Source of the DNA: Beijerinckiaceae bacterium
GTDB taxonomy: Bacteria > Pseudomonadota > Alphaproteobacteria > Rhizobiales > Beijerinckiaceae
Length of the DNA: 64,000 bases
Direction: 5' to 3'
Assembly (NCBI GenBank): GCA_009773635.1
Contig: WSYC01000007.1
Span: 2,205 to 66,204 of the forward strand
A program made the translations under genes and the position numbers. The notes beneath the pieces are model-generated. The model was not told the DNA's origin. It searched no databases and worked only from the letters and a program-made list of their open reading frames with translations. This document shows positions 9,453 to 18,482 of the stretch, piece by piece; position 1 is the stretch's first letter, and every line of letters starts with the position of its first letter.

Positions 9453-10118
9453 ATGTCCGATCCTGATTTTCCCGTCACGCCGGAAATCCTGCTCCGGGCC
9501 TATGCCGCCGGGATTTTCCCGATGGCGGAGAGTGCGGATGATCCCGGCCTGCACTGGATCGAGCCGCAGAAGCGCGGCATTATCCCGCTCGACGGCTTCC
9601 ACCTCTCGGCCAAGCTCGCGCGGCTCGTCAAACAGCAACGCTACCGCGTGGTGGTCGACCACGATTTCGAGGCCGTCATCGACGCCTGCGCCGCGCCGCG
9701 CTCCGATACTGGCGAAACCTGGATCAACCGCCCGATCCGCCGGCTTTACGGCGCGCTGTTCGACGCCGGCTTCTGCCATACGGTCGAAGTCTATGATGGT
9801 GAAGCGCTGGTGGGCGGGCTTTACGGTATCGCGCTCGGCTCGGCCTTTTTCGGTGAAAGCATGTTTCACCGCGCGCGCGATTGCTCGAAGCTGGCGCTGG
9901 TGCATCTCGTCGCGCGGCTGAAGGCGGGCGGGTTCACGCTGCTCGACACCCAGTTCGTGACCGAGCATCTCAGGCAGTTCGGCGCGCGCGAGGTGCCGCG
10001 CAAATCCTACCGGCAGATGCTGGATGCGGCGCTGGACCGCGCGGCTGATTTCGACATCTGGCCGCAGGCTGGCCCTGAGGACATCAGCGATGTGCTCGGT
10101 GCGATCGAAGCCCGATAG
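9453..10118 (+). CDS. aat: Leucyl/phenylalanyl-tRNA--protein transferase
   Basis: Aat adds Leu or Phe from a charged tRNA to proteins with N-terminal Arg or Lys, marking them for ClpS/ClpAP degradation (N-end rule). The 221-residue protein contains the family landmarks [57 protein letters not shown] and [16 protein letters not shown]. The ATG at 9453 is chosen because AGGCGG lies eight bases upstream and [14 protein letters not shown] is the expected beginning; a longer form from 9390 is unlikely. It follows accC by 175 bases on the same strand and converges on the DUF2155 gene. Confidence 0.95.
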   Translation: MSDPDFPVTPEILLRAYAAGIFPMAESADDPGLHWIEPQKRGIIPLDGFHLSAKLARLVKQQRYRVVVDHDFEAVIDACAAPRSDTGETWINRPIRRLYGALFDAGFCHTVEVYDGEALVGGLYGIALGSAFFGESMFHRARDCSKLALVHLVARLKAGGFTLLDTQFVTEHLRQFGAREVPRKSYRQMLDAALDRAADFDIWPQAGPEDISDVLGAIEAR

Positions 10119-10157
10119 GCCGCCGCACCGGCTTCAACGTCAGTTCTTCCTCGTGCG

Positions 10158-10856
10158 TCAGTTCTTCGGGCCCGGATCGTAGGCTGCACCGCCACGCGCC
10201 GGACCGGCATTGGTCGGGAAGAAGCTCTGGCGCGGTTGCGCGCGCGGTGCCTGCGCGGACGGCGGCACCGGCGCGCCGCCAGCCGTCGCATCCGGCAGGC
10301 GCAACGGCGCGCTGGTCGCAGAATCCCTGCGCTTGGGTGTTTCTGCCGTCTTCGGCGGCTTCTTGGCCTCGGCGGTCGGCGACGGGACATCATCGACATC
10401 ATCCGGTTCCGGCGGGGTCACGATCCTGTCCTGCGGGTCGCGCCCGCCCTTGCACTCGGTCAGCCAGACGTCATAGACGGGGTGCTCGATCGCGTTCAAG
10501 CCGGGGCTCGCCGCGAACATCCATCCTGCAAAAATCTTCTTGAACTGGTTATCCGTCCCGATTTCCTCGACCTCGAGAAAGGTCGTGGTCTGCGGCACAT
10601 CGCCCACGGGGCGCGAATAGCACACCCGTGCCGTCAGCTGCAGCGAGCCGAACTGCACGGTCTCGTCCACCGAGGCCTCGAAGGCAATGATGCGCCCGGT
10701 GATCTTGTCGAGCCCGGCGAAAACCGCTGTCGGGTTCTTGAGCTTGTCGGCCGAAACGGGTCCCGAGAGCATCGCCGAGACAGCCAGCGCCATCAGGCCG
10801 ACAGACCAGCGGCCAACCCCGGAAGTGCTCGTTCGGAAAGAAAGAAGATCGCGCAT
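10158..10856 (-). CDS. Secreted DUF2155-domain protein
   Basis: A 232-residue exported protein starting at ATG 10856. A signal peptide (about residues 1-36, hydrophobic WSVGLMALAVSAML, end near GPVSA) precedes a DUF2155 domain (about 38-140), recognisable by FAGLDKITGRIIAFE, the tyrosine/cysteine segment ARVCYSRP and the close KKIFAGWMFAASPGLNAIEH. The rest is a low-complexity tail rich in Pro, Ala and Arg (residues 150-232). The molecular role of DUF2155 is unknown; in alphaproteobacteria it is often found beside the NDUFA12-like gene, as here. A duplicated 12-base word (10138-10149 and 10156-10167) straddles the stop codon. Confidence 0.85.
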   Translation of the reverse strand: MRDLLSFRTSTSGVGRWSVGLMALAVSAMLSGPVSADKLKNPTAVFAGLDKITGRIIAFEASVDETVQFGSLQLTARVCYSRPVGDVPQTTTFLEVEEIGTDNQFKKIFAGWMFAASPGLNAIEHPVYDVWLTECKGGRDPQDRIVTPPEPDDVDDVPSPTAEAKKPPKTAETPKRRDSATSAPLRLPDATAGGAPVPPSAQAPRAQPRQSFFPTNAGPARGGAAYDPGPKN

Positions 10857-10997
10857 GCCTGACCGTTCATCGAGACGCGCTGGGCGTCGTTTGCCTTCTT
10901 CCCGCACCGCGAGGGCCGGGAGAAAATGCCAGTAGCACGCGAATCATGCCAAAAAAAGGGCCACCGAATGCAGGCCCCGCCGATATGGGCGAGAGGT

Positions 10998-11402
10998 TCA
11001 GGGGGTCCAGGGCTTGTAGTCGCCTTGTGTCGTCGCGGACTGGCCGGGCGAGAGGATCGAGCCTGCCGGGCGATAGGCCTTCACCGAGCCGGTCGGGTTT
11101 CCCTCATGGGGGATTTCCCACTCGCGCGCGGTGTAGGTTTCCTGCGACGGCGCAACGGCAACGCGGTGGTGGAGCCAGCCATGCCAGCCGGGGGGCACCA
11201 TCGAAGCATCGGCCTCGCCGTTGTAGATCACCCAGCGCCGCTCGTGGCCGATCGTCGGGTCGACCACCCCGCCGCGCGTGCGATAATAGACATTACCAAA
11301 CTGATCCTTGCCGACGCGCTCACCCTTGCGCCAGGTGAAAAACCTCGTGCCGAGGGTCTGCCCGTTCCACCAGGTGAAGATCTGAAGCAGGAATGTCTTC
11401 AT
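10998..11402 (-). CDS. NADH:ubiquinone oxidoreductase accessory subunit, NDUFA12 type
   Basis: A 134-residue homologue of the 17.2-kDa accessory subunit of mitochondrial complex I, which in alphaproteobacteria supports assembly and stability of NADH dehydrogenase. Typical segments are IFTWWNGQTLGTRFFTWRKG, DQFGNVYYRTR, HERRWVIYNGEADASMVPPGWHGWLHH and the ending GDYKPWTP. There is no signal peptide; the protein acts on the cytoplasmic side of the inner membrane. It lies 141 bases upstream of the DUF2155 gene on the same strand. The other complex I accessory subunit in the window is at 46360. Confidence 0.95.
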   Translation of the reverse strand: MKTFLLQIFTWWNGQTLGTRFFTWRKGERVGKDQFGNVYYRTRGGVVDPTIGHERRWVIYNGEADASMVPPGWHGWLHHRVAVAPSQETYTAREWEIPHEGNPTGSVKAYRPAGSILSPGQSATTQGDYKPWTP

Positions 11403-11848
11403 CGCGTGCGATCCTTCAAACGTCGGTTGCTCGTCACCATCAGCGGCCGGATCGACTCATCGAGGCGCGCGGCAGCGAAACATTGGGCTTCTAGCAAATT
11501 TGCGCGGCAAGGTCCAGCGGACTTCGCCGATTCGCGAGCCGCTCTGCTCGTTCTTTAGAAGAGTGGGGACAACTGCGTTTCGCGCTGATTCTGCCACACA
11601 GATGCAACCTTGTGGCGAACAAACGCCTGATTCTCCCGTGTCGAGAGCGCACTCTTGGGGCAAAGACCGGCATGCACCCCCAAGATATAGTACCGAGAAA
11701 ATCCACGTCACAGCGCGAAAAAACCTGAATCCGCGGCTTGATTTTTTACGGCTTCAATGGGCCCATCATGCCGGCGAATTAAATTAGTCAATAGAGTCAT
11801 GACATTGCATGGAATCGCCGATTTGTCCCCACGATTCACAACTTAGTC

Positions 11849-11891
11849 ACCAGATGTTGCGATCATGCCCTCACGACCCAACTAGATGTTG
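11849..11891. promoter_or_regulatory. Pair of NrdR-like boxes before nrdJ
   Basis: ACCAGATGTTG (11849-11859) and ACTAGATGTTG (11881-11891) differ at one base and are spaced exactly 32 bp apart, about three turns of the helix. Read on the other strand they give CAACATCTGGT and CAACATCTAGT, which resemble the NrdR box core (consensus about acaCwATATCTtGtgt). NrdR is the ATP/dATP-sensing repressor of ribonucleotide reductase genes and normally binds paired boxes about 31-32 bp apart. The position upstream of nrdJ fits. Assignment rests on memory of the consensus, not on a search. Confidence 0.6.
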
Positions 11892-12039
11892 ACGGCATCG
11901 AATCCGTTGGCCTAGCGTGAGGGTCTGCGCAAACGAGTGGTTCGCGCTTCGCCGCACGCCTTCGGGCAACGGCAGAAGCGGGGCCTTAGAAAAGCGGAAG
12001 ATCGAGCTGTCAGGGAGGCCTGATGCTCGCTCGCAACCG

Positions 12040-12050
12040 CAACATCTTGT
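12040..12050 (+). promoter_or_regulatory. Third NrdR-like box
   Basis: CAACATCTTGT at 12040-12050 is the reverse-orientation match of the two boxes at 11849 and 11881, with one changed base. It lies 149 bases beyond the second box and 176 bases before the nrdJ start. It could be a downstream NrdR site or a chance match. Confidence 0.35.
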
Positions 12051-12225
12051 TTTGCGCCGTACGGGGGTACTTGGCGATTCAATCAGGCGGGCGGGGGCTG
12101 TGTGCAACAGCTCGATGCGGAGTCGTCTCTTCCAGAACAGGGCCTTGGGCCGGCTCCGGATGAGATGCCGCCATAGAGACAAATTTGCGGGGCAGGATTG
12201 CACCCGCGCCTAAAGGGGAAAGACG

Positions 12226-15200
12226 ATGAAGTTCGAACGGCTTTACACCACGGCAGGCAAGTCCCCCTACGCAGGGATCGCCTTCCATGAAACCAGATCG
12301 GAGATCAAAAACCCCGACGGGTCCGTGGTGTTCCGGCTGGAAAAGCTCGAAGTTCCCGAGAACTGGAGCCAGGTCGCGGCGGATGTGCTCGCGCAGAAGT
12401 ATTTCCGCAAGGCCGGTGTCCCCGCCCGGCTGAAACGCGTCGAGGAGAACGATGTCCCCTCGTTCCTCTGGCGCTCGGTGGCGGATGAGGCCGCGCTCAA
12501 AGCCCTGCCGGAGAAGGAGCGCTACGGCTCCGAAACCTCGATGAAGGAGGTCGCCAACCGCCTCGCCGGCTGCTGGACCTACTGGGGCTGGAAGGGCGGC
12601 TATTTCACCGCCGAAGCCGACGCGCAGACTTTTTATGACGAAATGTGCTTCATGCTGACGACGCAGCGCTGCGCACCGAACTCGCCGCAGTGGTTCAACA
12701 CCGGCCTGCACTGGGCGTATGGCATCGATGGTCCCGGCCAGGGCCACTATTATGTCGATCATAAAACCGGCAAGCTGACGAAATCGAAATCCTCCTACGA
12801 GCACCCGCAGCCGCACGCCTGCTTCATCCAGGGCGTGCAGGACGATCTCGTCAACGAGGGCGGCATCATGGACCTCTGGGTCCGTGAAGCGCGCCTCTTC
12901 AAATACGGTTCGGGCACCGGCTCGAATTTTTCCGCCCTGCGCGGCGAAGGCGAGAAACTCTCCGGCGGCGGTCGCTCGTCGGGCCTGATGAGCTTCCTCA
13001 AGATCGGCGACCGGGCAGCCGGCGCGATCAAATCCGGCGGCACCACGCGCCGGGCGGCCAAGATGGTCGTCGTCAACGCTGATCACCCAGATATCGAGGC
13101 CTATATCGACTGGAAGGTGCGCGAGGAGCAGAAGGTTGCGGCGCTGGTCACCGGCTCCAAGATCAATGCGCGGGCGCTCAAAGCCATCATGCGCGCCTGC
13201 CTGAACTGTGAGGGCACCGGTGACGCCTGCTTCGACCCCGAACAGAACCCGGTTCTCAAGCGCGAGATCAGGGCCGCCCGCAAGGTGATGGTGCCGGATA
13301 ATTACATCAAGCGCGTCATCCAGTTCGCGAAACAGGGCTACAAGGATCTCGAATTCGAGACCTACGACACCGATTGGGATTCCGAGGCCTACCTCACCGT
13401 CGCCGGCCAGAACTCGAACAACTCGGTCTCGCTGACCGACGAGTTCCTGCGCGCCGTGGAAGCCGGCGGCAAATGGAACCTCACCGCCCGCAAGGACGGC
13501 AAGGTCGTCAAAACGCTTGAAGCGCGCGACCTCTGGGAGAAGATCGGCTACGCCGCCTGGGCCTCGGCGGACCCGGGCCTGCACTTCAACACCACGATGA
13601 ACGATTGGCACACCTGCCCGGCGTCGGGCCGGATCAACGCCTCCAATCCGTGCTCGGAATACATGTTCCTCGACGATACCGCGTGCAACCTCGCGTCGAT
13701 GAACCTGCTGCAATACTATGATGCGGACGCGCGCATTTTCGACATCAAGGCCTATGAGCACACCATCCGGCTGTGGACGCTGGTGCTCGAAATCTCGGTG
13801 CTGATGGCGCAGTTTCCCTCATCGGCGATCGCCGAGCAATCCTATGAATTCCGCACGCTCGGCCTCGGCTACGCCAACATCGGCGGCCTCCTGATGACGA
13901 TGGGCCTGTCGTATGACAGCGACAAGGGCCGTGCGCTCTGCGGCGCGCTGACCGCGCTGATGACCGGCATGAGCTACAAGACCTCGGCGGAAATCGCGTC
14001 CGAAGTCGGCGCCTTCCCCGGCTACAAGAAGAACGCCAGCCACATGCTGCGCGTGATCCGCAACCACACCCGCGCCGCCAAGGGCGAGACGCAGGGCTAT
14101 GAGGGCCTTGCGGTCAACCCTGTCGCGCTCGACCATGCCAACTGCCCGATCGACAACCTCGTCAAGCACGCGGTCGCCTCGTGGGACGACGCGCTGGCGC
14201 TCGGCGAAAAACACGGCTACCGCAACGCGCAGGTGACCGTGATCGCCCCGACCGGCACCATCGGCCTCGTGATGGATTGCGACACCACCGGCATCGAGCC
14301 CGATTTCGCGCTGGTGAAGTTCAAGAAGCTCGCCGGCGGCGGCTATTTCAAGATCATCAATCAGGCCGCCCTGCCCGCGCTGCGCACGCTCGGCTATTCC
14401 GAGGCCGAAATTGGCGAGATGGAGGCCTATGCCGTCGGCCATGGCTCGATCCGGCAGGCGCCCGCCATCAACCACTCCACGCTGAAGACCAAGGGCTTCA
14501 CCGACGAGATGCTCGAGAAGCTGGAAAAGGCCCTGCCCTCCGCCTTCGACATCAAGTTCGCCTTCAACCGCTGGACCTTCGGCGACGAGGCTCTCAAGGC
14601 GCTCGGCGTCACCGACGACCAGCTCAATGACATGACATTCGAACTGCTGCCCTTCCTCGGCTTTTCGAAGAAGGACATCGAGGCCGCGAACATCCACGTC
14701 TGCGGCGCGATGACGCTGGAAGGCGCCCCGCACCTCAAGCCCGAGCACTACTCCGTGTTCGATTGCGCGAACCCCTGCGGCCGCCTTGGCAAGCGCTATC
14801 TCTCGGTGGAGAGCCACATCTACATGATGGCGGCGGCGCAGAGCTTCATCTCCGGCGCGATCTCGAAGACCATCAACATGCCGAACGAGGCCACCGTCGA
14901 GGATTGCAAATCCGCCTACCTGCTGTCGTGGAAGCTGGCGCTGAAGGCGAACGCGCTCTACCGCGACGGCTCCAAGCTCAGCCAGCCGCTGAATTCGGCG
15001 CTGATCGAGGACGAGGCCGAGGATGCGGACGACGCCATTGAAGCGCTGGTTGCGATGCCGGCCGCCGCGCGCATCGCGCAGATCTCCGAACGCATCGTCG
15101 AGCGCGTCATCGAGCGCATCGAGAAGGTGCGCGAGCGCGAGAAGCTGCCGGGTCGCCGCAAGGGCTACACCCAGAAGGCGATCGTCGGCGGGCACAAGGT

Positions 15201-15960
15201 TTACCTGCGCACCGGCGAATACGAGGATGGCCGCCTCGGCGAGATCTTCATCGACATGCACAAGGAGGGCGCGGCCTTCCGGGCGATGATGAACAACTTC
15301 GCCATCGCGATCTCGCTCGGCCTGCAATACGGCGTGCCGCTCGAGGAATACGTCGATGCCTTCACCTTCACCCGCTTTGAACCGGCGGGCTTCGTGCAGG
15401 GCAACGACGCGATCAAGTCGGCGACCTCGATCCTCGATTACGTGTTCCGTGAACTCGCGATCTCCTACGCCGGGCGCGACGACCTCGCGCACGTGATGCC
15501 GGAAGACCTCGCCCACACCACGCTCGGCCGGGGCGATGATGCCGAGGGCCTGCCCTCCGGCGCGACGCCGGCGAACCGCGTGGTGTCCAAGGGTCTTGTG
15601 CGCGGCAAATCGACCAACTTCCTCGGCGTGGTCGAGGGCGGTGGCGGCGCGATGGCGGCAACCGCGGTCTCCAGCTCCACGGTCTATGCCATGGCGGGCT
15701 CGACCGCGCTGAAACAGGATGCGCAGATCGCGGAAGCCATCGAAAGCCTCGGCTTTGCGGCAGCGGTGGCCCAGCCGAGTGGTGAGGCCAGTACCAAGAT
15801 GGGCTTCTCGGGCGCAAACGACATCGCCACCAAGCGCTCCATCGCCAAGATGAAGGGCTACGTCGGCGAAGCCTGCCCGGAGTGCATGAACTTCACGCTC
15901 GTGCGGAATGGCACCTGCCTCAAGTGCGACACCTGTGGCTCGACGACGGGGTGTTCGTGA
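12226..15960 (+). CDS. nrdJ: Vitamin B12-dependent (class II) ribonucleotide reductase
   Basis: NrdJ reduces ribonucleotides to deoxyribonucleotides using adenosylcobalamin to make the radical, so it works with or without oxygen. The 1244-residue protein is full length. Recognisable parts are [35 protein letters not shown], the catalytic [21 protein letters not shown] region (first cysteine and glutamate of the active site), the loop [17 protein letters not shown] and a cysteine-rich C-terminal tail ([21 protein letters not shown]) that probably passes electrons to the active site. A strong ribosome site (AGGGGA) precedes the ATG. NrdR-like boxes upstream suggest repression when dATP is high. 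Two very long opposite-strand frames inside it are shadows. Confidence 0.98.
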   Translation: MKFERLYTTAGKSPYAGIAFHETRSEIKNPDGSVVFRLEKLEVPENWSQVAADVLAQKYFRKAGVPARLKRVEENDVPSFLWRSVADEAALKALPEKERYGSETSMKEVANRLAGCWTYWGWKGGYFTAEADAQTFYDEMCFMLTTQRCAPNSPQWFNTGLHWAYGIDGPGQGHYYVDHKTGKLTKSKSSYEHPQPHACFIQGVQDDLVNEGGIMDLWVREARLFKYGSGTGSNFSALRGEGEKLSGGGRSSGLMSFLKIGDRAAGAIKSGGTTRRAAKMVVVNADHPDIEAYIDWKVREEQKVAALVTGSKINARALKAIMRACLNCEGTGDACFDPEQNPVLKREIRAARKVMVPDNYIKRVIQFAKQGYKDLEFETYDTDWDSEAYLTVAGQNSNNSVSLTDEFLRAVEAGGKWNLTARKDGKVVKTLEARDLWEKIGYAAWASADPGLHFNTTMNDWHTCPASGRINASNPCSEYMFLDDTACNLASMNLLQYYDADARIFDIKAYEHTIRLWTLVLEISVLMAQFPSSAIAEQSYEFRTLGLGYANIGGLLMTMGLSYDSDKGRALCGALTALMTGMSYKTSAEIASEVGAFPGYKKNASHMLRVIRNHTRAAKGETQGYEGLAVNPVALDHANCPIDNLVKHAVASWDDALALGEKHGYRNAQVTVIAPTGTIGLVMDCDTTGIEPDFALVKFKKLAGGGYFKIINQAALPALRTLGYSEAEIGEMEAYAVGHGSIRQAPAINHSTLKTKGFTDEMLEKLEKALPSAFDIKFAFNRWTFGDEALKALGVTDDQLNDMTFELLPFLGFSKKDIEAANIHVCGAMTLEGAPHLKPEHYSVFDCANPCGRLGKRYLSVESHIYMMAAAQSFISGAISKTINMPNEATVEDCKSAYLLSWKLALKANALYRDGSKLSQPLNSALIEDEAEDADDAIEALVAMPAAARIAQISERIVERVIERIEKVREREKLPGRRKGYTQKAIVGGHKVYLRTGEYEDGRLGEIFIDMHKEGAAFRAMMNNFAIAISLGLQYGVPLEEYVDAFTFTRFEPAGFVQGNDAIKSATSILDYVFRELAISYAGRDDLAHVMPEDLAHTTLGRGDDAEGLPSGATPANRVVSKGLVRGKSTNFLGVVEGGGGAMAATAVSSSTVYAMAGSTALKQDAQIAEAIESLGFAAAVAQPSGEASTKMGFSGANDIATKRSIAKMKGYVGEACPECMNFTLVRNGTCLKCDTCGSTTGCS

Positions 15961-15999
15961 GGAAATATACCATCAAAATCAATCTGGAAGGATTGCGCA

Positions 16000-16200
16000 A
16001 TGAGCAAGAATACAGGCGACAATTACCGTAAGGGCGCAGTAACCGGACGCACACAGTTTGAGCGGCCTGATGGAAAATACCAAAAGCGCGATGAGCGAAC
16101 CGGTCATTTTATGGAAGTGAAGCAGTCTGAAGGCGCTTTCAAAGGTGTAGCAAAAGAGCCTGATGGGCGAGACACGAAGAAGAGCCCCGAAAGTAAATAA
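16000..16200 (+). CDS. Small hydrophilic protein, unknown function
   Basis: A 66-residue, strongly charged protein with no signal peptide or membrane segment. It begins MSKNTGDNYRKGAVTGRTQF and is rich in Lys, Arg, Gly, Asp and Glu; it has no cysteine. GGAAGGA lies seven bases before the ATG, an almost ideal ribosome site. It starts 40 bases after the nrdJ stop and could share its transcript. I believe similar short proteins occur in other proteobacteria but cannot name a family. Confidence 0.65.
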   Translation: MSKNTGDNYRKGAVTGRTQFERPDGKYQKRDERTGHFMEVKQSEGAFKGVAKEPDGRDTKKSPESK

Positions 16201-16231
16201 CGCTGCACATCGCGCCTTTCTTTCTCTAAGC

Positions 16232-16263
16232 CGTGGATGCTCGGGCCAAACCCGAGCATGACG
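16232..16263 (+). repeat. Palindromic repeat copy 1 (34-bp family)
   Basis: Pattern CCGTGGATGCTCGGGCC...CCCGAGCATGACG. The arms GCTCGGG and CCCGAGC pair to a hairpin. The following bases (CCGGAGAGCA) are shared with copy 3. Forward orientation. Confidence 0.85.
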
Positions 16264-16311
16264 AACCGGAGAGCAGTTCCAGGTGTGGCACCAACGCTTC
16301 CACCCCACCGC

Positions 16312-16345
16312 CGTCATGGTCGGGTTTAGCCCGGCCATCCACGAC
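16312..16345 (-). repeat. Palindromic repeat copy 2
   Basis: Reverse-orientation copy, CGTCATGGTCGGGTTTAGC followed by CCGGCCATCCACGAC. It faces copy 1 across 48 bases. The arms pair apart from one base. Confidence 0.85.
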
Positions 16346-16411
16346 TTGCTTTCTGGTTTGCTCTCCTGAACCGCTGGATACGGCTTTTCTTTCCCGTTCG
16401 CTCAGGAGAAA

Positions 16412-16445
16412 GTCGTGGATGCTTGGCACAAGGCCAAGCATGACG
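16412..16445 (+). repeat. Palindromic repeat copy 3
   Basis: Forward copy GTCGTGGATGCTTGGCAC...GGCCAAGCATGACG. The arm changes (CTTGGC with GCCAAG) keep the pairing, so the hairpin rather than the sequence is conserved. It ends 19 bases before the GIY-YIG start codon, and its flank (CCGGAGAGCA) supplies the ribosome site of that gene. Confidence 0.85.
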
Positions 16446-16464
16446 CCGGAGAGCACGAGCAAGC

Positions 16465-16749
16465 ATGGGCGGCTACGTCTATCTCATGACCAATCGCCCC
16501 AACGGCACGCTCTATTGCGGCGTGACCAACGACATCGCCCGCCGCGCCTATGAGCACCGCGAAGGGCTCGTGCCCGGCTTCACCAAGCGCTATGGCCTCA
16601 ACCGCCTCGTCTGGTTCGAATTCATCGACGACATCCGCGATGCCATCCAGCGCGAGACAGCGATCAAGCGCTGGCCACGCGCATGGAAAATTCGGTTAAT
16701 CCAGAAGGAAAATCCGGATTGGACCGATCTTTACGAGACGCTGGTTTGA
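16465..16749 (+). CDS. GIY-YIG nuclease domain protein (UPF0213/YhbQ-like)
   Basis: A 94-residue single-domain GIY-YIG protein. The signature is GYVYLMTN (GIY part) and LYCGVT (YIG part), followed by the conserved Arg in NDIARRAYEHR and the metal-binding Glu in AIQRETAIKRW. Proteins of this class fold like homing endonucleases and some nick DNA, but their cellular role is unclear. ATG at 16465 has GGAGAG about ten bases upstream. The gene is closely framed by the 34-bp palindromic repeats: one ends 19 bases before its start, another begins two bases after its stop. Confidence 0.88.
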   Translation: MGGYVYLMTNRPNGTLYCGVTNDIARRAYEHREGLVPGFTKRYGLNRLVWFEFIDDIRDAIQRETAIKRWPRAWKIRLIQKENPDWTDLYETLV

Positions 16750-16751
16750 AA

Positions 16752-16785
16752 GTCATGGATGCTCGGGCCAAGCCCGAGCATGACG
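16752..16785 (+). repeat. Palindromic repeat copy 4
   Basis: Forward copy GTCATGGATGCTCGGGCC...AGCCCGAGCATGACG, with an eight-base perfect arm. It starts two bases after the GIY-YIG stop codon. Confidence 0.85.
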
Positions 16786-16824
16786 TCGGGGTGCACAGCA
16801 GCCTCACCGTCCCCACTCTCCCCC

Positions 16825-17565
16825 CTACTTCCCCAACCCCAAGGCTTCCCACACGCCCTCGGCGTCATCCGCGAAAGTGAAGAGCCCGAGGTCCGCGCGC
16901 GCGATGGTGCCGGCCTCCACCAGCGCCTCGAAGTTGATGATCCTGCGCCAGTAACTCTCCACCGCGAGCACGATGGGGATCGCCGGCATCTTCTGCGTCT
17001 GGCGCAGGGTCAAAATCTCGAACAGCTCGTCCATTGTGCCAAACCCGCCGGGAAACACCACCAGCGCCGCCGCGCGCATCGCCAGATGCATCTTGCGCAG
17101 CGCGAAATAATGAAAGCGGAAGGTGAACTCCGGTGTCGACCAGGCGTTCGGCTCCTGCTCCTGCGGCAGGGTGATGTTGAAGCCGATCGAGGGCGCGCCG
17201 GCCTCATAGGCACCCCGGTTCGCCGCCTCCATGATGCCCGGTCCGCCGCCCGTGGCGATCACGTTCGTGCGCACGCCATGGCCGTCGATCGCGCCGCCGC
17301 GCCGGCTGGCGATCTCGCCGAACTTGCGCGCTTCGCGATACCAGCGGCCCGGCTCGCCCGGGCTGTCCTCGGCGCAACGCGCCGAGCCGAACACGACGAT
17401 CGTCGACTGGATCTTCGCCGCCCGCAGGATGTCCTCGGCCTTCTGGTATTCGAGCGCCATGCGCAAGCCGCGCGTGGAATCGCCCAGAATGAAGTCACGA
17501 TCGAGCGAGGGCAGCCGATAGGACGGGCTCTCGAGCTGCGCCTTGTTGGACTTTTTTGCGGCCAT
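16825..17565 (-). CDS. LOG-family protein (cytokinin riboside 5'-monophosphate phosphoribohydrolase-like, TIGR00730 type)
   Basis: A 246-residue LOG-family Rossmann protein. The diagnostic motifs are GGGPGIMEAANRGAYEAG (about 107-124) and PGGFGTMDELFE (about 172-183). Family members split nucleoside 5'-monophosphates into base and ribose 5-phosphate; in plants and some bacteria this frees cytokinins, while in most bacteria the role is housekeeping. The N-terminal 80 residues form an extra helical arm, as in the longer family members. Two adjacent ATGs occur; the second, at 17565, has the better distance from GGAGGG. It diverges from xth with a 96-base gap. Confidence 0.88.
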   Translation of the reverse strand: MAAKKSNKAQLESPSYRLPSLDRDFILGDSTRGLRMALEYQKAEDILRAAKIQSTIVVFGSARCAEDSPGEPGRWYREARKFGEIASRRGGAIDGHGVRTNVIATGGGPGIMEAANRGAYEAGAPSIGFNITLPQEQEPNAWSTPEFTFRFHYFALRKMHLAMRAAALVVFPGGFGTMDELFEILTLRQTQKMPAIPIVLAVESYWRRIINFEALVEAGTIARADLGLFTFADDAEGVWEALGLGK

Positions 17566-17661
17566 CATCCCTCCGACTCGTTTCGCCGATCATGGCCCGT
17601 AACGCGGGGTTTTCCAACGCGCGCGCGTGACAAGCTCCCCCCGGTCTTCTAGGTTCGCCCC

Positions 17662-18456
17662 ATGATCATCGCGACATTCAACGTCAATTCCATCCGCCAG
17701 CGCATCGAGCACCTCACCCGCTGGCTGGCTGCCCGCGCGCCCGATATCGTCTGCCTGCAGGAGCTGAAATGCCAGGACGAGGCGTTCCCGCGCGCCGAGA
17801 TCGAGGCGCTCGGCTACAATGTCGCGACGCACGGGCAGAAAACCTTCAACGGTGTCGCGATCCTCTCGAAGTTCCCGATCGAGGTCGAGCATCGTGGCAT
17901 CCCCGGTTTTGAGGATGAGCAGGCGCGTTATATCGAGGCCGTCGCCTCCCTGCCGGGCAAGGACGGTGCGCCGGGCGAGGCGCTGCGGGTGTGCGGCGTC
18001 TATTTCCCCAACGGCAACCCGGCTCCCGGCCCGAAATATGACTACAAACTCGCCTTCATGGCGGCGCTGACCGAGCACGCACGCGGCCTGCTGGCACTGG
18101 AGGAAAAGCTCGTCATCGCCGGGGATTACAACATCATCCCCGATAGCAGGGACGCGAAATTCCCCGAACTCTGGGCGGCGGATGCGCTCGCCCTGCCCGA
18201 AAGCCGCGCCGCGCTCAAACGGCTCGAGAACCTCGGTTTCACGGACGCTTTCCGCGCCACAACCGACGCCGGCGGGCATTATTCGTTCTGGGATTATCAG
18301 GCTGGCGCCTGGCAGCGCAACAACGGCATCCGCATCGACCACCTGCTGCTCTCCCCGCGCGCGGTGGAAACGCTGGTGGAAGTGGGCATCGACAAGGAGA
18401 TGCGGGCTGAGGAAAAGCCCTCCGATCACGTGCCGGTGTGGTGCCGGCTGACGTAA
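17662..18456 (+). CDS. xth: Exodeoxyribonuclease III
   Basis: A 264-residue AP endonuclease/3'-exonuclease of the ExoIII family, acting in base-excision repair. The active-site blocks are all present: ATFNVNSIRQR at the start, CLQELKCQD (metal-binding Glu), YFPNGNP, IAGDYNIIPD (catalytic Asp and Asn), NGIRIDHLLLS and the closing SDHVPVWC (catalytic His). Length is typical. It ends at a shared terminator and converges on the first FecR-domain gene. Confidence 0.96.
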   Translation: MIIATFNVNSIRQRIEHLTRWLAARAPDIVCLQELKCQDEAFPRAEIEALGYNVATHGQKTFNGVAILSKFPIEVEHRGIPGFEDEQARYIEAVASLPGKDGAPGEALRVCGVYFPNGNPAPGPKYDYKLAFMAALTEHARGLLALEEKLVIAGDYNIIPDSRDAKFPELWAADALALPESRAALKRLENLGFTDAFRATTDAGGHYSFWDYQAGAWQRNNGIRIDHLLLSPRAVETLVEVGIDKEMRAEEKPSDHVPVWCRLT

Positions 18457-18457
18457 A

Positions 18458-18479
18458 AAAGGGGCCTCTCGGCCCCTTT
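18458..18479. terminator. Bidirectional terminator between xth and the FecR gene
   Basis: AAAGGGGCC (18458-18466) and GGCCCCTTT (18471-18479) form a perfect 9-bp stem with a TCTC loop, with A and T runs at the outer ends. It sits between two converging stop codons and can end both transcripts. Confidence 0.85.
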
Positions 18480-18482
18480 CTG

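Larger units (their letters stand above)
11403..12225. other. Long regulatory region between the NDUFA12 gene and nrdJ
   Basis: An 823-base stretch without a convincing gene. The two flanking genes diverge, so it must hold promoters for both. The part from about 11690 to 11900 is AT-rich for this genome and contains the two NrdR-like boxes. About 330 bases separate the boxes from the nrdJ start, leaving room for a long mRNA leader. I looked for a cobalamin riboswitch, which would fit a B12-dependent enzyme, and did not find a clear B12 box. Confidence 0.6.

Noticed and set aside
11893-12225. Cobalamin riboswitch before nrdJ
   Set aside because: Expected for a B12 enzyme, but I could not find the conserved B12 box or core elements by eye.
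12079-15516. Two minus-strand frames of about 560 codons opposite nrdJ
   Set aside because: Shadows of nrdJ; low-complexity Arg/Gly/Val-rich translations without domains.
16201-16800. CRISPR array
   Set aside because: The repeats are palindromic, unevenly spaced and in both orientations, with a gene between; they are REP-like elements, not a CRISPR array.
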